A stretch of 64,000 nucleotides of DNA. Origin: Candidatus Rokuibacteriota bacterium. Lineage in GTDB: Bacteria; Methylomirabilota; Methylomirabilia; Rokubacteriales; CSP1-6. The position numbers and the translations under genes are program-made. The notes beneath the pieces were generated by a model, which was not told the DNA's origin, made no database searches, and saw only the letters and a list, made by a program, of their open reading frames with translations. The stretch spans positions 36,629-100,628 of the forward strand of contig QHTB01000134.1 in assembly GCA_003220615.1 (NCBI GenBank), written 5' to 3'. Below are positions 1 to 7,134 of the stretch, piece by piece; within the stretch, counting starts at the first letter, position 1; each line of letters starts with the position of its first letter.

Positions 1-216
1 GGCGGCACAGTGACCTACTTCGAGGGCACACCAATCCCGACGAGCACGCTTCTCGTGCTGCTGCTCGCGTTGCTGGCCAGGCTGAATCGCATCGGGCCCG
101 AGCTCCCGCTCGGCGTCGTCGTCCTCGGCCCCCTGGACCTGCACCCGCTGGTCCTGCTCTTCGTGCTCTCGGGCTCGCTGATGATCAGCAAGACTCTCCG
201 CATCCCCAAGCCCTAG
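1..216 (+). CDS. pssA: CDP-alcohol phosphatidyltransferase, probably phosphatidylserine synthase (C-terminal end, cut by window)
   Basis: Only the last ~71 codons are inside the window; the reading frame is open from base 1, so the GTG at 10 used by the ORF track is not the true start. The visible part is two hydrophobic stretches, preceded by YFEGTPIP and closed by SGSLMISKTLRIPKP. That layout, with a late membrane helix followed by a short basic/proline tail, resembles the C-terminus of bacterial CDP-diacylglycerol--serine O-phosphatidyltransferases, integral membrane enzymes that make phosphatidylserine for phosphatidylethanolamine. The catalytic CDP-alcohol motif lies upstream, outside the window, so the assignment rests on the tail alone. 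Confidence 0.6.
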   Translation, partial: GGTVTYFEGTPIPTSTLLVLLLALLARLNRIGPELPLGVVVLGPLDLHPLVLLFVLSGSLMISKTLRIPKP

Positions 217-235
217 GTGTGAGGCTGGGCGGCGT

Positions 236-430
236 TTACGCTGGGCGCTGTCCCCTCGCCGGAGCGAGCACCGTGCGGATCTCCCGCAGGAGCACGTCCG
301 GCAGGCACGGCTTCACGACGTAGGCATCACATCCTCGGCGACCACCCCGCGTAGGCCCTGGGACGTGAGGTACGTCGAGTACATCTCCCGGGTGTCTTCG
401 TGGTCCTCGCGATCAGGACGAGAAGTCGCC
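236..430 (-). pseudogene. Remnant of a CheY-like response regulator receiver domain
   Basis: Reading the minus strand, one frame gives DHEDTREMYSTYLTSQGLR, the start of a receiver domain. A different frame gives CDAYVVKPCLPDVLLREI and a stop, the end of such a domain with its conserved Lys-Pro. The phosphoacceptor Asp region between them is missing, and the first strand (RLLVLIA) lies in yet another frame. The gene has therefore suffered a central deletion plus at least two frameshifts and cannot make a functional receiver. It lies just outside the tRNA-bounded segment. Confidence 0.6.
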
Positions 431-581
431 TGATCGGGGCCCGGGTGTCTCACGTGATGTCTCCGGCGCCAGTCGCGTGACGGTGCAAGTCTTTGACCTC
501 CTCGATGAAGTTCTGCATGACGGCTGGCAGGGGAACTGACTCCGGACGATCAGCGTCCGGAACGGGTCAACGGGATTAAAG

Positions 582-657
582 TGGTAGGCGGAGGAGGGAT
601 CGAACCTCCGACCTCGGCCTTGTAAGGGCCGCGCTCTCCCAGCTGAGCTATCCGCCC
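582..657 (-). tRNA. tRNA-Val (UAC anticodon), CCA encoded
   Basis: The reverse strand folds as a standard 76-nt tRNA. The acceptor stem starts GGGCGGA and pairs with TCCGCCT (the outermost pair is G.U). The D-arm is GCTCAGCTGGGAGAGC, the anticodon stem CGGCC/GGCCG encloses the loop CTTACAA (anticodon TAC), and the T-arm GGAGG/CCTCC carries loop TTCGATC. Discriminator A is followed by an encoded CCA. A partial second copy of its 5' half is found at 6655-6697. Confidence 0.95.
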
Positions 658-658
658 G
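616..658. repeat. Direct repeat copy 1: 5' half of the tRNA-Val gene (attachment-site-like)
   Basis: This 43-bp stretch covers the tRNA-Val gene from its 5' end to the anticodon loop. It matches 6655-6697 in the same orientation with a single mismatch (agctgagct against agccgagct). The position, ending at the anticodon loop, is a usual crossover site for tyrosine integrases, but the duplicated half is the 5' half rather than the commoner 3' half. No integrase is visible between the copies. Confidence 0.7.
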
Positions 659-931
659 TGCGTGGATTTTCGTGGACTTGCCACTCGGAGTCAACCACGA
701 GGCGGCACAATGACGTCTCTCCCGCCAGATCAGACACTTAGGATCGCCACCAAGAGCACGTAGGGCCGCGATTGTAATTGGACACAACGTGCGCGGCCGA
801 TGAATCCATGAGGCCCCGACAATGTAACCGTGCACACGAGACTTACTGGATGGACCTTCGCTGACGTGGAGGGCACAGCCAATTCTGTCCTGGAAGATCC
901 TATCCCTGCTTCGATGTGACACGCTCTGATT

Positions 932-1834
932 TCAATGGGTCTTCTTCGACACGCGAGCGATCAAGTCGTCAATCCTCGAGAGGAATAGCTTCAGGATCGG
1001 GGACGCATTCGTTCTGCTGTAGCCGACCACGAGATCAATTGTGGGGGCATCGCCCTGCAATGGGCGGCTGATCAAAGACGACGGAAGCAGGTTCCGAGCA
1101 TAGGCGGGTAACAGCGCGACGCCATGCGTTGATGCGACGAAGGACATCGCCATTGCCATATGGTCCGCTTCGTGATCCGGCCTGATGTCAATACCGGACC
1201 GCCTCAAGTAATCGTCGATGACCTCCCGCGTTACCGGAGCCGTGTTCGACACGGCGATGAAGGTCTCGCCCACGATGTCTTGTGGATTGATCACCTCGTG
1301 CGAAGCGAGGCGGTGATCGCTTGGCAGCACGACGACGAAGGGTTCCGTTGCGACGACCTTGAACATCAGATCAGTTGCCCGTGCTTCTCGTCGGAGGAAC
1401 GCCACGTCGAGCTTGCCTCTGACAAGAGCATCCGCGAGGTCGGGAGAATACTGGCTGGAGACGGTGATCTCGATATTGGGGAGCTCGTCCCGAAGGAGCC
1501 GGATGGCTTCAGGGAGCCAGTCGATCTCCTTTCCGGTCAGGAAGCCTAGCGCGAACGACGGCTTGGCGGGCTGAGCGGCGCGTCGTGCCGCTTCGCCAGC
1601 AGCATCGACCTGAGCCAGCGCCAGGCGTGCATGGTCGAGAAAGACCCGACCTGCGGCGGTCAGCTCGATGCCTCGAGCACTGCGAATCATCAGTTGAGCG
1701 CCGACCTCGTACTCAAGGTCCCGGATCTGACGACTGAGTGAAGGCTGCGCCGTGTGCAGCCTCTGCTCAGCGGCCACCGTGAGACTACCCTCCTCGGCGA
1801 CAGCAACGAAATACCGGAGATGCCGCAGCTCCAT
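932..1834 (-). CDS. LysR-family transcriptional regulator
   Basis: This 300-residue protein starts at MELRHLRYFVAVAEEGS, the classic beginning of a LysR winged helix-turn-helix (residues ~1-60, with LHTAQPSLSRQIRDLE as recognition helix). A periplasmic-binding-like effector domain fills the rest. I preferred the ATG at 1834 to the longer ORF start because family members begin at this MELRHL. It is transcribed away from two SDR genes, the usual LysR arrangement, so it probably controls them in response to an aromatic or carbonyl substrate; the ligand is unknown. A near-perfect inverted repeat sits just upstream of the start. Confidence 0.9.
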   Translation of the reverse strand: MELRHLRYFVAVAEEGSLTVAAEQRLHTAQPSLSRQIRDLEYEVGAQLMIRSARGIELTAAGRVFLDHARLALAQVDAAGEAARRAAQPAKPSFALGFLTGKEIDWLPEAIRLLRDELPNIEITVSSQYSPDLADALVRGKLDVAFLRREARATDLMFKVVATEPFVVVLPSDHRLASHEVINPQDIVGETFIAVSNTAPVTREVIDDYLRRSGIDIRPDHEADHMAMAMSFVASTHGVALLPAYARNLLPSSLISRPLQGDAPTIDLVVGYSRTNASPILKLFLSRIDDLIARVSKKTH

Positions 1835-1842
1835 AACGTGTC

Positions 1843-1861
1843 CCATGCCTCCGAGGTATGG
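1843..1861. promoter_or_regulatory. Inverted repeat in the LysR/SDR divergent promoter region (candidate LysR operator)
   Basis: CCATGCCTC-C-GAGGTATGG is a 9-bp inverted repeat with one mismatched pair, 8 bp upstream of the lysR start codon in the 147-bp gap to the divergent SDR gene. LysR proteins typically bind such imperfect dyads for autoregulation. The assignment is positional; there is no consensus to compare. Confidence 0.4.
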
Positions 1862-1981
1862 CACCAGCCTACAAAGTATACGAGGGTCGCGCTACCAGAA
1901 CGTAGCCACCAGCATCAGAAGGCATGTGAACGCCCTCATTCGGCGGCCCTCAGGGCCAGCCAAATCGAAAGGAGCGACGAT

Positions 1982-2728
1982 ATGGGCACCCCGGTTGTCT
2001 TGATCACCGGCGCGCTAACTGGAATCGGGCGCGCAGCGGCGCGTGCTTTCGCAGGGGAAGGCCACCGAATCGTTGTCGCTGGTCGTCACGAGACTCCCGG
2101 CCAGGAACTCGCGGCTGAGCTTCGCGCGTTCGGCACTGACGTCGAATTCCTGCGCGCGGATGTGCGCCAGGAGGACGACGTACGGAACTTGATCGATCGG
2201 ACCGTCGCGCGCTTCGGTCGCCTGGACGCCGCCGTCAACAGCGCCGGCACCGAAGGCCAGCCCGGCCCCGTAACGCAGCAGACCGCCGATACCTACACCG
2301 CCACCTTCGACACCAATGTGCTCGGCACGCTGCTGAGCATGAAGCATGAGCTGCGCGTGATGCAGGCTCAAGGGAGCGGCAGCATCGTCAACATCTCCTC
2401 GACCTATGGCCACGAAGGAGCGGCCGGCGCATCCGTGTACGCTGCCAGCAAGCACGCCGTCGAAGGCATGACGAAGTCCGCGGCGCTCGAAGCCGCGCGC
2501 TTCGGCGTGCGCGTGAACGCCGTGGCCCCCGGTCCGACCGAGACCGGAATGCTCAACCGCTTCACCGGAACCCCGGAGAGGAAGGCCGCGCTGGCCACGG
2601 GAGTGCCGCTGGGGCGCGTGGCCGAGCCAGAAGAGATTGCTCGCGCCATCGTGTTTCTTGCTTCCGACAAGGCCTCATTCGTGACTGGCCAAGTCCTCAC
2701 TGCCGACGGCGGCAAGACCGCGGGCTGA
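1982..2728 (+). CDS. SDR-family NAD(P)-dependent oxidoreductase
   Basis: This is a 248-residue classical short-chain dehydrogenase: nucleotide-binding TGALTGIG near residue 9, catalytic Ser at ~139, Tyr153 and Lys157 in YAASK, and a C-terminal VLTADGG. The ATG at 1982 is chosen over the long ORF start because it follows AAAGGAGCG and sits right at the Rossmann fold. It probably reduces or oxidises a carbonyl/alcohol substrate that the sequence does not reveal. A second, different SDR follows 14 bp downstream, and a LysR gene is divergent, so the two SDRs likely form one regulated operon. Confidence 0.92.
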   Translation: MGTPVVLITGALTGIGRAAARAFAGEGHRIVVAGRHETPGQELAAELRAFGTDVEFLRADVRQEDDVRNLIDRTVARFGRLDAAVNSAGTEGQPGPVTQQTADTYTATFDTNVLGTLLSMKHELRVMQAQGSGSIVNISSTYGHEGAAGASVYAASKHAVEGMTKSAALEAARFGVRVNAVAPGPTETGMLNRFTGTPERKAALATGVPLGRVAEPEEIARAIVFLASDKASFVTGQVLTADGGKTAG

Positions 2729-2742
2729 CCAAAGGAGATCCC

Positions 2743-3483
2743 ATGTCTAAGTTAAAGGGAAAAGTGGCACTCATTACCGGCGGTTCGCGGGGCATTGGCG
2801 CAGCGATTGCGAAACGTCTGGCCGCGGATGGAGCGAGCGTGGCCATCACGTACGCGAAGGAGGCCAGCGCGGCTTCCGCCGTGGTCAAAGCGATTGAACT
2901 TAGTGGCGGAAAGGCTGTCGCGATCCAAGCGGACGCTGCCGACGTCGAAGCTGTCAAGGGCGCGGTCGAAAAGACCGTCGCGACCTTCGGCCGACTTGAT
3001 GTGCTTGTGAACAATGCCGGCACGGCCATTCCGAAAACCTTCGAGGAGACCACGCTCGACGAGATGGACCGCGTGATCGACATCAATGTCCGCGGGACGC
3101 TCGTCGCGACACAGGCAGCACTCAAGCACATGAAGCCTGGCGGTCGCATCATCATGATCGGCTCGTCCGTGGGCGAACGTGTCCTAGTGCCCGGGCTGGT
3201 CGCCTACTCGGTCACGAAGGGCGCCGTGAAGATGTTCAGTCAGGGGTTGTCCAGAGAGATCGGGAGCCGGGGTATCACGGTCAACAACGTCCAGCCGGGT
3301 CCGATCGACACGGATTTGAATCCCGCGGCGGGCGATTGGGCGGTGCCTCAGAAGGCCGCCACCGCGCTCGACCGCTATGGGCGTGTTGATGAGGTCGCCG
3401 CGTTGGTGGCGTTCGTTGCCGGTCCGGAGTCCTCGTACATTACCGGGGCGAATCTTACCGTTGATGGCGGAATGAATGCCTGA
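2743..3483 (+). CDS. SDR-family oxidoreductase (FabG-like)
   Basis: This is a 246-residue classical SDR. TGGSRGIG occupies residues 12-19, NNAG 90-93, catalytic Ser ~141, Tyr155 and Lys159 (YSVTK), and it ends NLTVDGGMNA. A strong AAAGGAG precedes the ATG. The TGGSRGIG form and overall length resemble FabG-like 3-oxoacyl reductases and sugar or steroid dehydrogenases, but nothing nearby suggests fatty-acid synthesis. It is most likely co-transcribed with the upstream SDR and controlled by the divergent LysR regulator. Confidence 0.92.
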   Translation: MSKLKGKVALITGGSRGIGAAIAKRLAADGASVAITYAKEASAASAVVKAIELSGGKAVAIQADAADVEAVKGAVEKTVATFGRLDVLVNNAGTAIPKTFEETTLDEMDRVIDINVRGTLVATQAALKHMKPGGRIIMIGSSVGERVLVPGLVAYSVTKGAVKMFSQGLSREIGSRGITVNNVQPGPIDTDLNPAAGDWAVPQKAATALDRYGRVDEVAALVAFVAGPESSYITGANLTVDGGMNA

Positions 3484-3536
3484 ACCAACGCGCACACGCA
3501 GTCCATGGACCTGAAGAAAGAGGCATCCGTGCGGAC

Positions 3537-3839
3537 GTGGTGGAGAGCCGACGACTGCTGAATCTCCGCGAGGGCCTCTTCACTCTGATCAAAAGTGTTC
3601 CGTCGACACTGAGACATGAGCCCGGCGTGATCGTGGCCGAGGGGGACTTCGTAATCGTCCATGGACGCTTCTCGGGAGCCGGCCGGCCAAAGAGCTGGAT
3701 CGCGGCGGACATCCTCCGCATTGTGGATGGAGTTCTCGTCGAACACTGGGATGTGCTTCAGGACGAGGCTTCGCAAGCGGAATCCAAGAGTGGTCGACCT
3801 ATGTTCGGAGACAGTTTCACCGAGTCATGCCGAGACTAA
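3537..3839 (+). pseudogene. NTF2/SnoaL-like domain protein, N-terminally truncated
   Basis: The 100 residues include REGLFTLIK, VIVAEGDFVIVHGRFSG and VDGVLVEHWDVLQ, the second half of the small NTF2-like (SnoaL-type) alpha/beta cone fold common in bacteria. Family members have about 25-35 further N-terminal residues, including a catalytic-site helix; here the upstream bases give no matching sequence in any frame. It is therefore a truncated or decaying copy, unless a diverged N-terminus is translated from the GTG at 3537. It lies between the SDR pair and the peroxiredoxin gene. Confidence 0.55.
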
Positions 3840-3955
3840 TCCGAGCCCGATCTTCACATCACGGTTCGCGGAGCGTTGCGAGGCGGGAAGCCCGACCACG
3901 AGGCACGGGGCCAAATCGCACATTCCTACTCAATAGGAAAGAGGAGAGAACTACC

Positions 3956-4516
3956 ATGCGAGTCGATCTGAAACCCGGCAACACGTTTCCCGACATTGAG
4001 CTGCCGAACCACGACAACGAGACGGTGACACTGTCAAGCCTGGTTCGCGGATTCCCGACCGTGCTGGTATTTTCTCGTGGCTACTTCTGACCGAAAGACC
4101 GTCGTCAGTTGACGAACTACGTCGAGCACCTGCAACCGGAATTGATTGTCAACTATTGCAAGCTAGTCATAGTCTCAGTTGACAGCCCGATGCTCTCCAA
4201 GGACATCAAGGACGGCCTGGGAGCGACCTTTCCGTTCCTCAGCGATGAAGATAAGAAGGTGATCACCGAACTCGAGATCGTAGACACGACCGACAGATAC
4301 CACCCAGTCGCCATTCCTTATACCGTTGTTCTGGAGCGCGATCGCACGATCTACAAAATCTATAACGGCTGGTGGTACGTGGGCCGTCCGACCGTCGAAG
4401 AGCTTCGGATGGACCTCCGGGCGCTCATGTCGCGTCGGCAAGATTGGTGGTACGACAAGACTCCGCCACCTTACGCGCAGAAGTCCGATGAACTACCATT
4501 CCATATGGAGCGGTGA
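3956..4516 (+). CDS. Peroxiredoxin-like (AhpC/TSA fold) protein with in-frame TGA at the catalytic Cys position; probable selenoprotein
   Basis: An ATG after GAGGAG opens a frame of 186 residues interrupted once, by TGA at 4088-4090 (codon 45). Both sides belong to one thioredoxin-fold peroxiredoxin-like domain. Before the TGA come KPGNTFPDIELPNHD and TVLVFSRGYF; after it come PKDRRQLTNYV, VSVDSP, FPFLSDED and IPYTVVLERD. In this family the peroxidatic cysteine follows FxRGYx and precedes P, so the TGA sits exactly on the active-site residue. The simplest reading is UGA read as selenocysteine; a TGC/TGT-to-TGA mutation is the alternative. The uninterrupted 141 codons after the TGA, and the hairpin that follows it, favour selenocysteine. 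Standard callers split this into two ORFs (3827-4090 and 4109-4516). Confidence 0.75.
4091..4123 (+). promoter_or_regulatory. Candidate bacterial SECIS hairpin downstream of the in-frame UGA
   Basis: Sixteen bases after the UGA, TCGTC-AGTT-GACGA forms a 5-bp perfect stem with a 4-nt loop (4102-4115). A further GAC/GTC pairing is possible outside an internal loop. The loop has G as its second base. From memory, bacterial SECIS elements for SelB place the apical loop roughly 16-37 nt after the UGA and carry a G in the first two loop positions, and this hairpin fits both. No folding energy was computed. Confidence 0.5.
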
Positions 4517-4589
4517 TCCACACTGAATCACCCCGTGGCGTGGTAGCGGAAGGGCATCGGACTAGCGGAAGACGCGGAGGGATGCTCCG

Positions 4590-4814
4590 TCAGGTGGGCG
4601 TCACAAGCACGACCGCCGTCTGGAATCCGGGGAGCGGGATCAACGGATAGAACTTTACGGGCTCGAGGGTCGCCTCGCCGCCGCCGGTTTCCCGAAGGAC
4701 GAGCCCGAGCACGCGGGCGCGCCTGGTCTTTTCCCGAGAGAGCAGCCGCGGTGTCGTGAAGCTCCGCGCGGGCGTCATCGTCTTGTCGGCACTTCGGTCC
4801 TCGCCGATCACCAC
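4590..4814 (-). pseudogene. Unidentified gene remnant
   Basis: The minus strand carries a 74-codon frame (GEDRSADKTMTPARSFTTP ... GFQTAVVLVTPT) that reads like the C-terminal part of a protein. The preceding bases in a neighbouring frame read VFERHTPNGEVQYRMW before a stop, which suggests a frameshifted older gene. I do not recognise the family. It lies between the peroxiredoxin-like gene and the PIN-like gene, inside the tRNA-bounded segment. Confidence 0.25.
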
Positions 4815-4859
4815 ATGCGGTATTGCACTTCGCCGTTCGGCGTGTGACGCTCAAACACG

Positions 4860-5708
4860 ATGGCCGGACCGATACGCGTTTACTTCGACCACAACGTCGT
4901 GGATCACGCCGTCAAGCGGCATAAGATCACGGACGGACAGGTCGATCAGCTCAGATCCATCGGGAAGAGTGGGATCTTCCAGCTGATGTTGAGCATCACC
5001 AATCTCGACGAGATCATCGCCGGTCTGCAAAGTCGGCGACCGCTGCGGCCGGAGCATGCGATCGAGCAACTGCGCCTCATCCGTGATGTCATCGGATTTG
5101 GTCATCTGCTCAAGCCGCCGGACCAACTCCTCACCCACGCCCTCGTCGATTTCGCGTTTGACCTTCCGCCGAGCGAGTCAGTGATCGTCATGCCCACGGC
5201 GATGCGTGAGCACTTGGAGCGACTGGCCGACGCGACTCGTGTTGAGATCGAATACGCCACACAGATCGCAGCGGAGGTCCGTGACCAGATTGACGAAAAC
5301 TACGAGGCTCTGCGGCGAGCTCGCGAGCAAGCGCTCCGTGAACTGGAGGGCCGCCGCCCCAAGCGGCACTTCATCCCGTATTGGCGCGACGTGGCGGATG
5401 GCTTCGCGGAGGGGTATGCGGGGCATGTCGGAGTGTGGGAGCGGTGCCGCGAGCGTGGCATGGATCGACTTCTCGCCGTCCCGTGCGTAGCCATGGCAAT
5501 CGGCGCCGCCGCGTCGATGGTGTACGCAAAGCTGGTCGAAGGCCGTGCTACCGACCGAGGGGATTCTCGTGACCAGGCGCACGCGATCGCTGCGTCGACG
5601 GCGGATATCTTCGTCTCGAACGACGATGAGTTTCGGCGACTGCTGAAACGGGTGCCGATGATCGCCCCTGCGGTTATGAGCCTCGAGGAGTTCTTGGCGT
5701 CGTCGTAG
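4860..5708 (+). CDS. PIN-like domain protein of unknown role
   Basis: This 282-residue soluble protein begins with IRVYFDHNVVDHAV. Near its end it has DQAHAIAASTADIFVSNDDEFRRLL followed by a VMSLEEFL strand. That pattern (an early acidic strand, then D..HA..A..AD.FV..D..F and a late strand) is typical of PIN-fold nucleases. The ~150-residue helical middle is longer than in VapC-type toxins, and no small antitoxin gene is adjacent, so it is better described as a stand-alone PIN-like nuclease candidate than as a toxin. Its location in an accessory segment fits a mobile or defence-related gene, but that is inference. Confidence 0.55.
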   Translation: MAGPIRVYFDHNVVDHAVKRHKITDGQVDQLRSIGKSGIFQLMLSITNLDEIIAGLQSRRPLRPEHAIEQLRLIRDVIGFGHLLKPPDQLLTHALVDFAFDLPPSESVIVMPTAMREHLERLADATRVEIEYATQIAAEVRDQIDENYEALRRAREQALRELEGRRPKRHFIPYWRDVADGFAEGYAGHVGVWERCRERGMDRLLAVPCVAMAIGAAASMVYAKLVEGRATDRGDSRDQAHAIAASTADIFVSNDDEFRRLLKRVPMIAPAVMSLEEFLASS

Positions 5709-5946
5709 CAGCATTCGATGCCATGGTGCGGCCGCGGCCCCCAACGTCGCGGACGTCGTCGCGGCATGCCGCCCAAATTGGCCAATTCAAGCCGGGGCGC
5801 GGTGGAATGTCACGACCCCGATGCCAGCCACCGCTCTGCTGCCGTCGCGTCGGTCTCGCGGACGCACGAGGGATCGCCCCGGCTAGGCAAAACCGCTCGT
5901 CAATGCACCGTGGCCGGCTTTCGGGCGCTTCGACGAGTGGTGATCA

Positions 5947-6140
5947 TCAGCGGCTTTCCACCGGCACGGTGATCAGGTAGCTCACGGCGGATACTGTTTC
6001 AGCTGGCACGACCGTCGGGTTGCCGGGCTTGGCATCGTCCTGGCTCGAGCCTCCCATGCCTCACGGCTTCCGCCCATCAAAGTCGAGCCGGGTGGCCAGG
6101 TCTGCTCGGATGCCGGGCGGCAAGGACTCAGCGGTTGGCT
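5947..6140 (-). pseudogene. Gene remnant with in-frame TGA
   Basis: One minus-strand frame reads ESLPPGIRADLATRLDFDGRKP, then TGA (6063-6061), then GMGGSSQDDAKPG ... VSAVSYLITVPVESR and a final stop. Both sides look like real protein and share the frame, so the TGA is probably a nonsense mutation in a decaying gene. I do not recognise the family. The residue lost at the TGA has no redox-motif context. Confidence 0.3.
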
Positions 6141-6372
6141 GACTGCTCCATCGTCCGAGGCCCAGGCAGCTTGAATTGCCGTTCAAGTTGCACCCTTTCT
6201 TGTTCCCCACGGGTGTGCGTTATCTGATGATCCGAGGGCACGCCACGCCACTAGTCTGCTCTTTCTTCTGTAGGCTCGGGCATGCAGTCCACTTTCTGCT
6301 GATCCCGTTATCCTTCACATCGTTACTTCTGCGGTCGACCATAGCCAAAAGCCGACCAGCAGTGCGAGCTTT

Positions 6373-6500
6373 TCAGTGAGGCCGCGAGGCCATCACTCGG
6401 TAGGTGACGCCGGTCGTGAATTGACCCGAACGTGCTGTCGTTGTGTCCGCCTTCAAGGGGCGGTCGAGAACGATCTCCGTTCCGGATTCATCAGCTTCCC
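6373..6500 (-). pseudogene. Possible C-terminal gene remnant
   Basis: The minus-strand frame ends SGTEIVLDRPLKADTTTARS and then a short tail GVTYRVMASRPH before the stop; it looks coding at the end but has no credible start or recognisable upstream domain. It is unidentified and may be part of the same decayed locus as the neighbouring fragment. Confidence 0.2.
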
Positions 6501-6654
6501 TGGCTGGCTCGCAGTGGGCCCGAGAAAGAACGTGCCCGAAAACGTGCCCGCGACCGCGCGTACTCGGCCCAAAACTACCCAACGCCAGCCAACCAGACAA
6601 ACAACAATCCCTCGGTAAATCAGCGATCTCCCGGGGGATTCATTCGTGTCGTGA

Positions 6655-6697
6655 GGCCTTGTAAGGGCCGCGCTCTCCCAGCCGAGCTATCCGCCCG
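6655..6697. repeat. Direct repeat copy 2: detached 5' half of tRNA-Val
   Basis: This matches 616-658 with one mismatch over 43 bp, in the same orientation. It stops at the anticodon loop, has no 3' half and cannot form a tRNA. If copy 1 was completed by an integrating element, this would be the displaced original 5' half, marking the right end of the insertion. Confidence 0.7.
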
Positions 6698-6754
6698 AGC
6701 GTCCATCCCAGCCTTGCCTGGCGTCGGCTTGCGGACGTGCCGGAGGGGCGTATC

Positions 6755-6777
6755 CTTACTACCGTAAGTATCCTTAC
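6755..6777. promoter_or_regulatory. CTTAC/GTAAG inverted repeats before padR (candidate autoregulatory operator)
   Basis: CTTAC-TACC-GTAAG-TATC-CTTAC gives two overlapping inverted repeats with 4-nt spacers, ending 11 bp before the padR start codon. PadR regulators commonly repress their own operon from a dyad at this position. The arms differ from the ATGT/ACAT core of classical PadR sites. Confidence 0.45.
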
Positions 6778-6788
6778 GGAGAAAAGAG

Positions 6789-7118
6789 ATGAAGGTGCCG
6801 CGGCTCAGCGAGACGGAGATCCTGATCGCGTCGGCGATCTCGGGCAAGGAGCTCTATGGCCTTCAGATCGTCGACGAGGTCCTGGCCCTGACCCGGGGCA
6901 AGCGCCGGATCTCGCTCGGCGGCCTCTATACGACCCTGCACCGGATGGAGAGCAAGAAGCTGGTGACGAGCCGGTGGGGCGAAACGGTGGACGACCGTCA
7001 GGGGGCGCGGCGCCGCTACTACAAGATCGCGGGCCTCGGCGCCCGGGCGCTCAGCGAGACCGAGCTGGTCCTGGGCCCTGCCCTCCGGCTCGCCCACGGG
7101 ATGGCCGGCGGGCGATGA
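6789..7118 (+). CDS. PadR-family transcriptional regulator
   Basis: This 109-residue protein is almost only a winged helix. LSETEILIASAISGKELYGLQIVDEV and SLGGLYTTLHRMESKKLV are the hallmark helices of PadR, and RRRYYKIAGLGARAL is the wing and last strand. It lacks the long C-terminal dimerisation helices of PadR subfamily 1 and so belongs to the short subfamily 2. PadR proteins usually repress a neighbouring membrane or efflux gene; the gene 16 bp downstream has a hydrophobic C-terminal segment and is the obvious target. An inverted-repeat operator lies just upstream. Confidence 0.9.
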   Translation: MKVPRLSETEILIASAISGKELYGLQIVDEVLALTRGKRRISLGGLYTTLHRMESKKLVTSRWGETVDDRQGARRRYYKIAGLGARALSETELVLGPALRLAHGMAGGR

Positions 7119-7134
7119 GAGGCTGGCGCGATCG

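Larger units (their letters stand above)
5709..6654. other. Non-coding stretch with decayed gene fragments
   Basis: No intact gene is convincing here. Two minus-strand pieces look like old C-termini (described separately at 5947-6140 and 6373-6500). The plus-strand ORFs at 5718-5980 and 6176-6379 have no protein-like composition. The stretch ends at the second tRNA-Val fragment, so it is probably the decayed right side of an inserted element. Confidence 0.5.

Noticed and set aside
413-922. 169-aa minus-strand ORF
   Set aside because: Reads straight through the tRNA-Val gene; not coding.
4860-5708. VapC toxin of a toxin-antitoxin pair
   Set aside because: Much longer than VapC, and no small antitoxin gene lies upstream; only a PIN-like fold can be supported.
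6176-6379. 67-aa hydrophobic ORF as a membrane protein
   Set aside because: No ribosome site, mixed Cys/Phe/His composition, and it lies in a decayed stretch.
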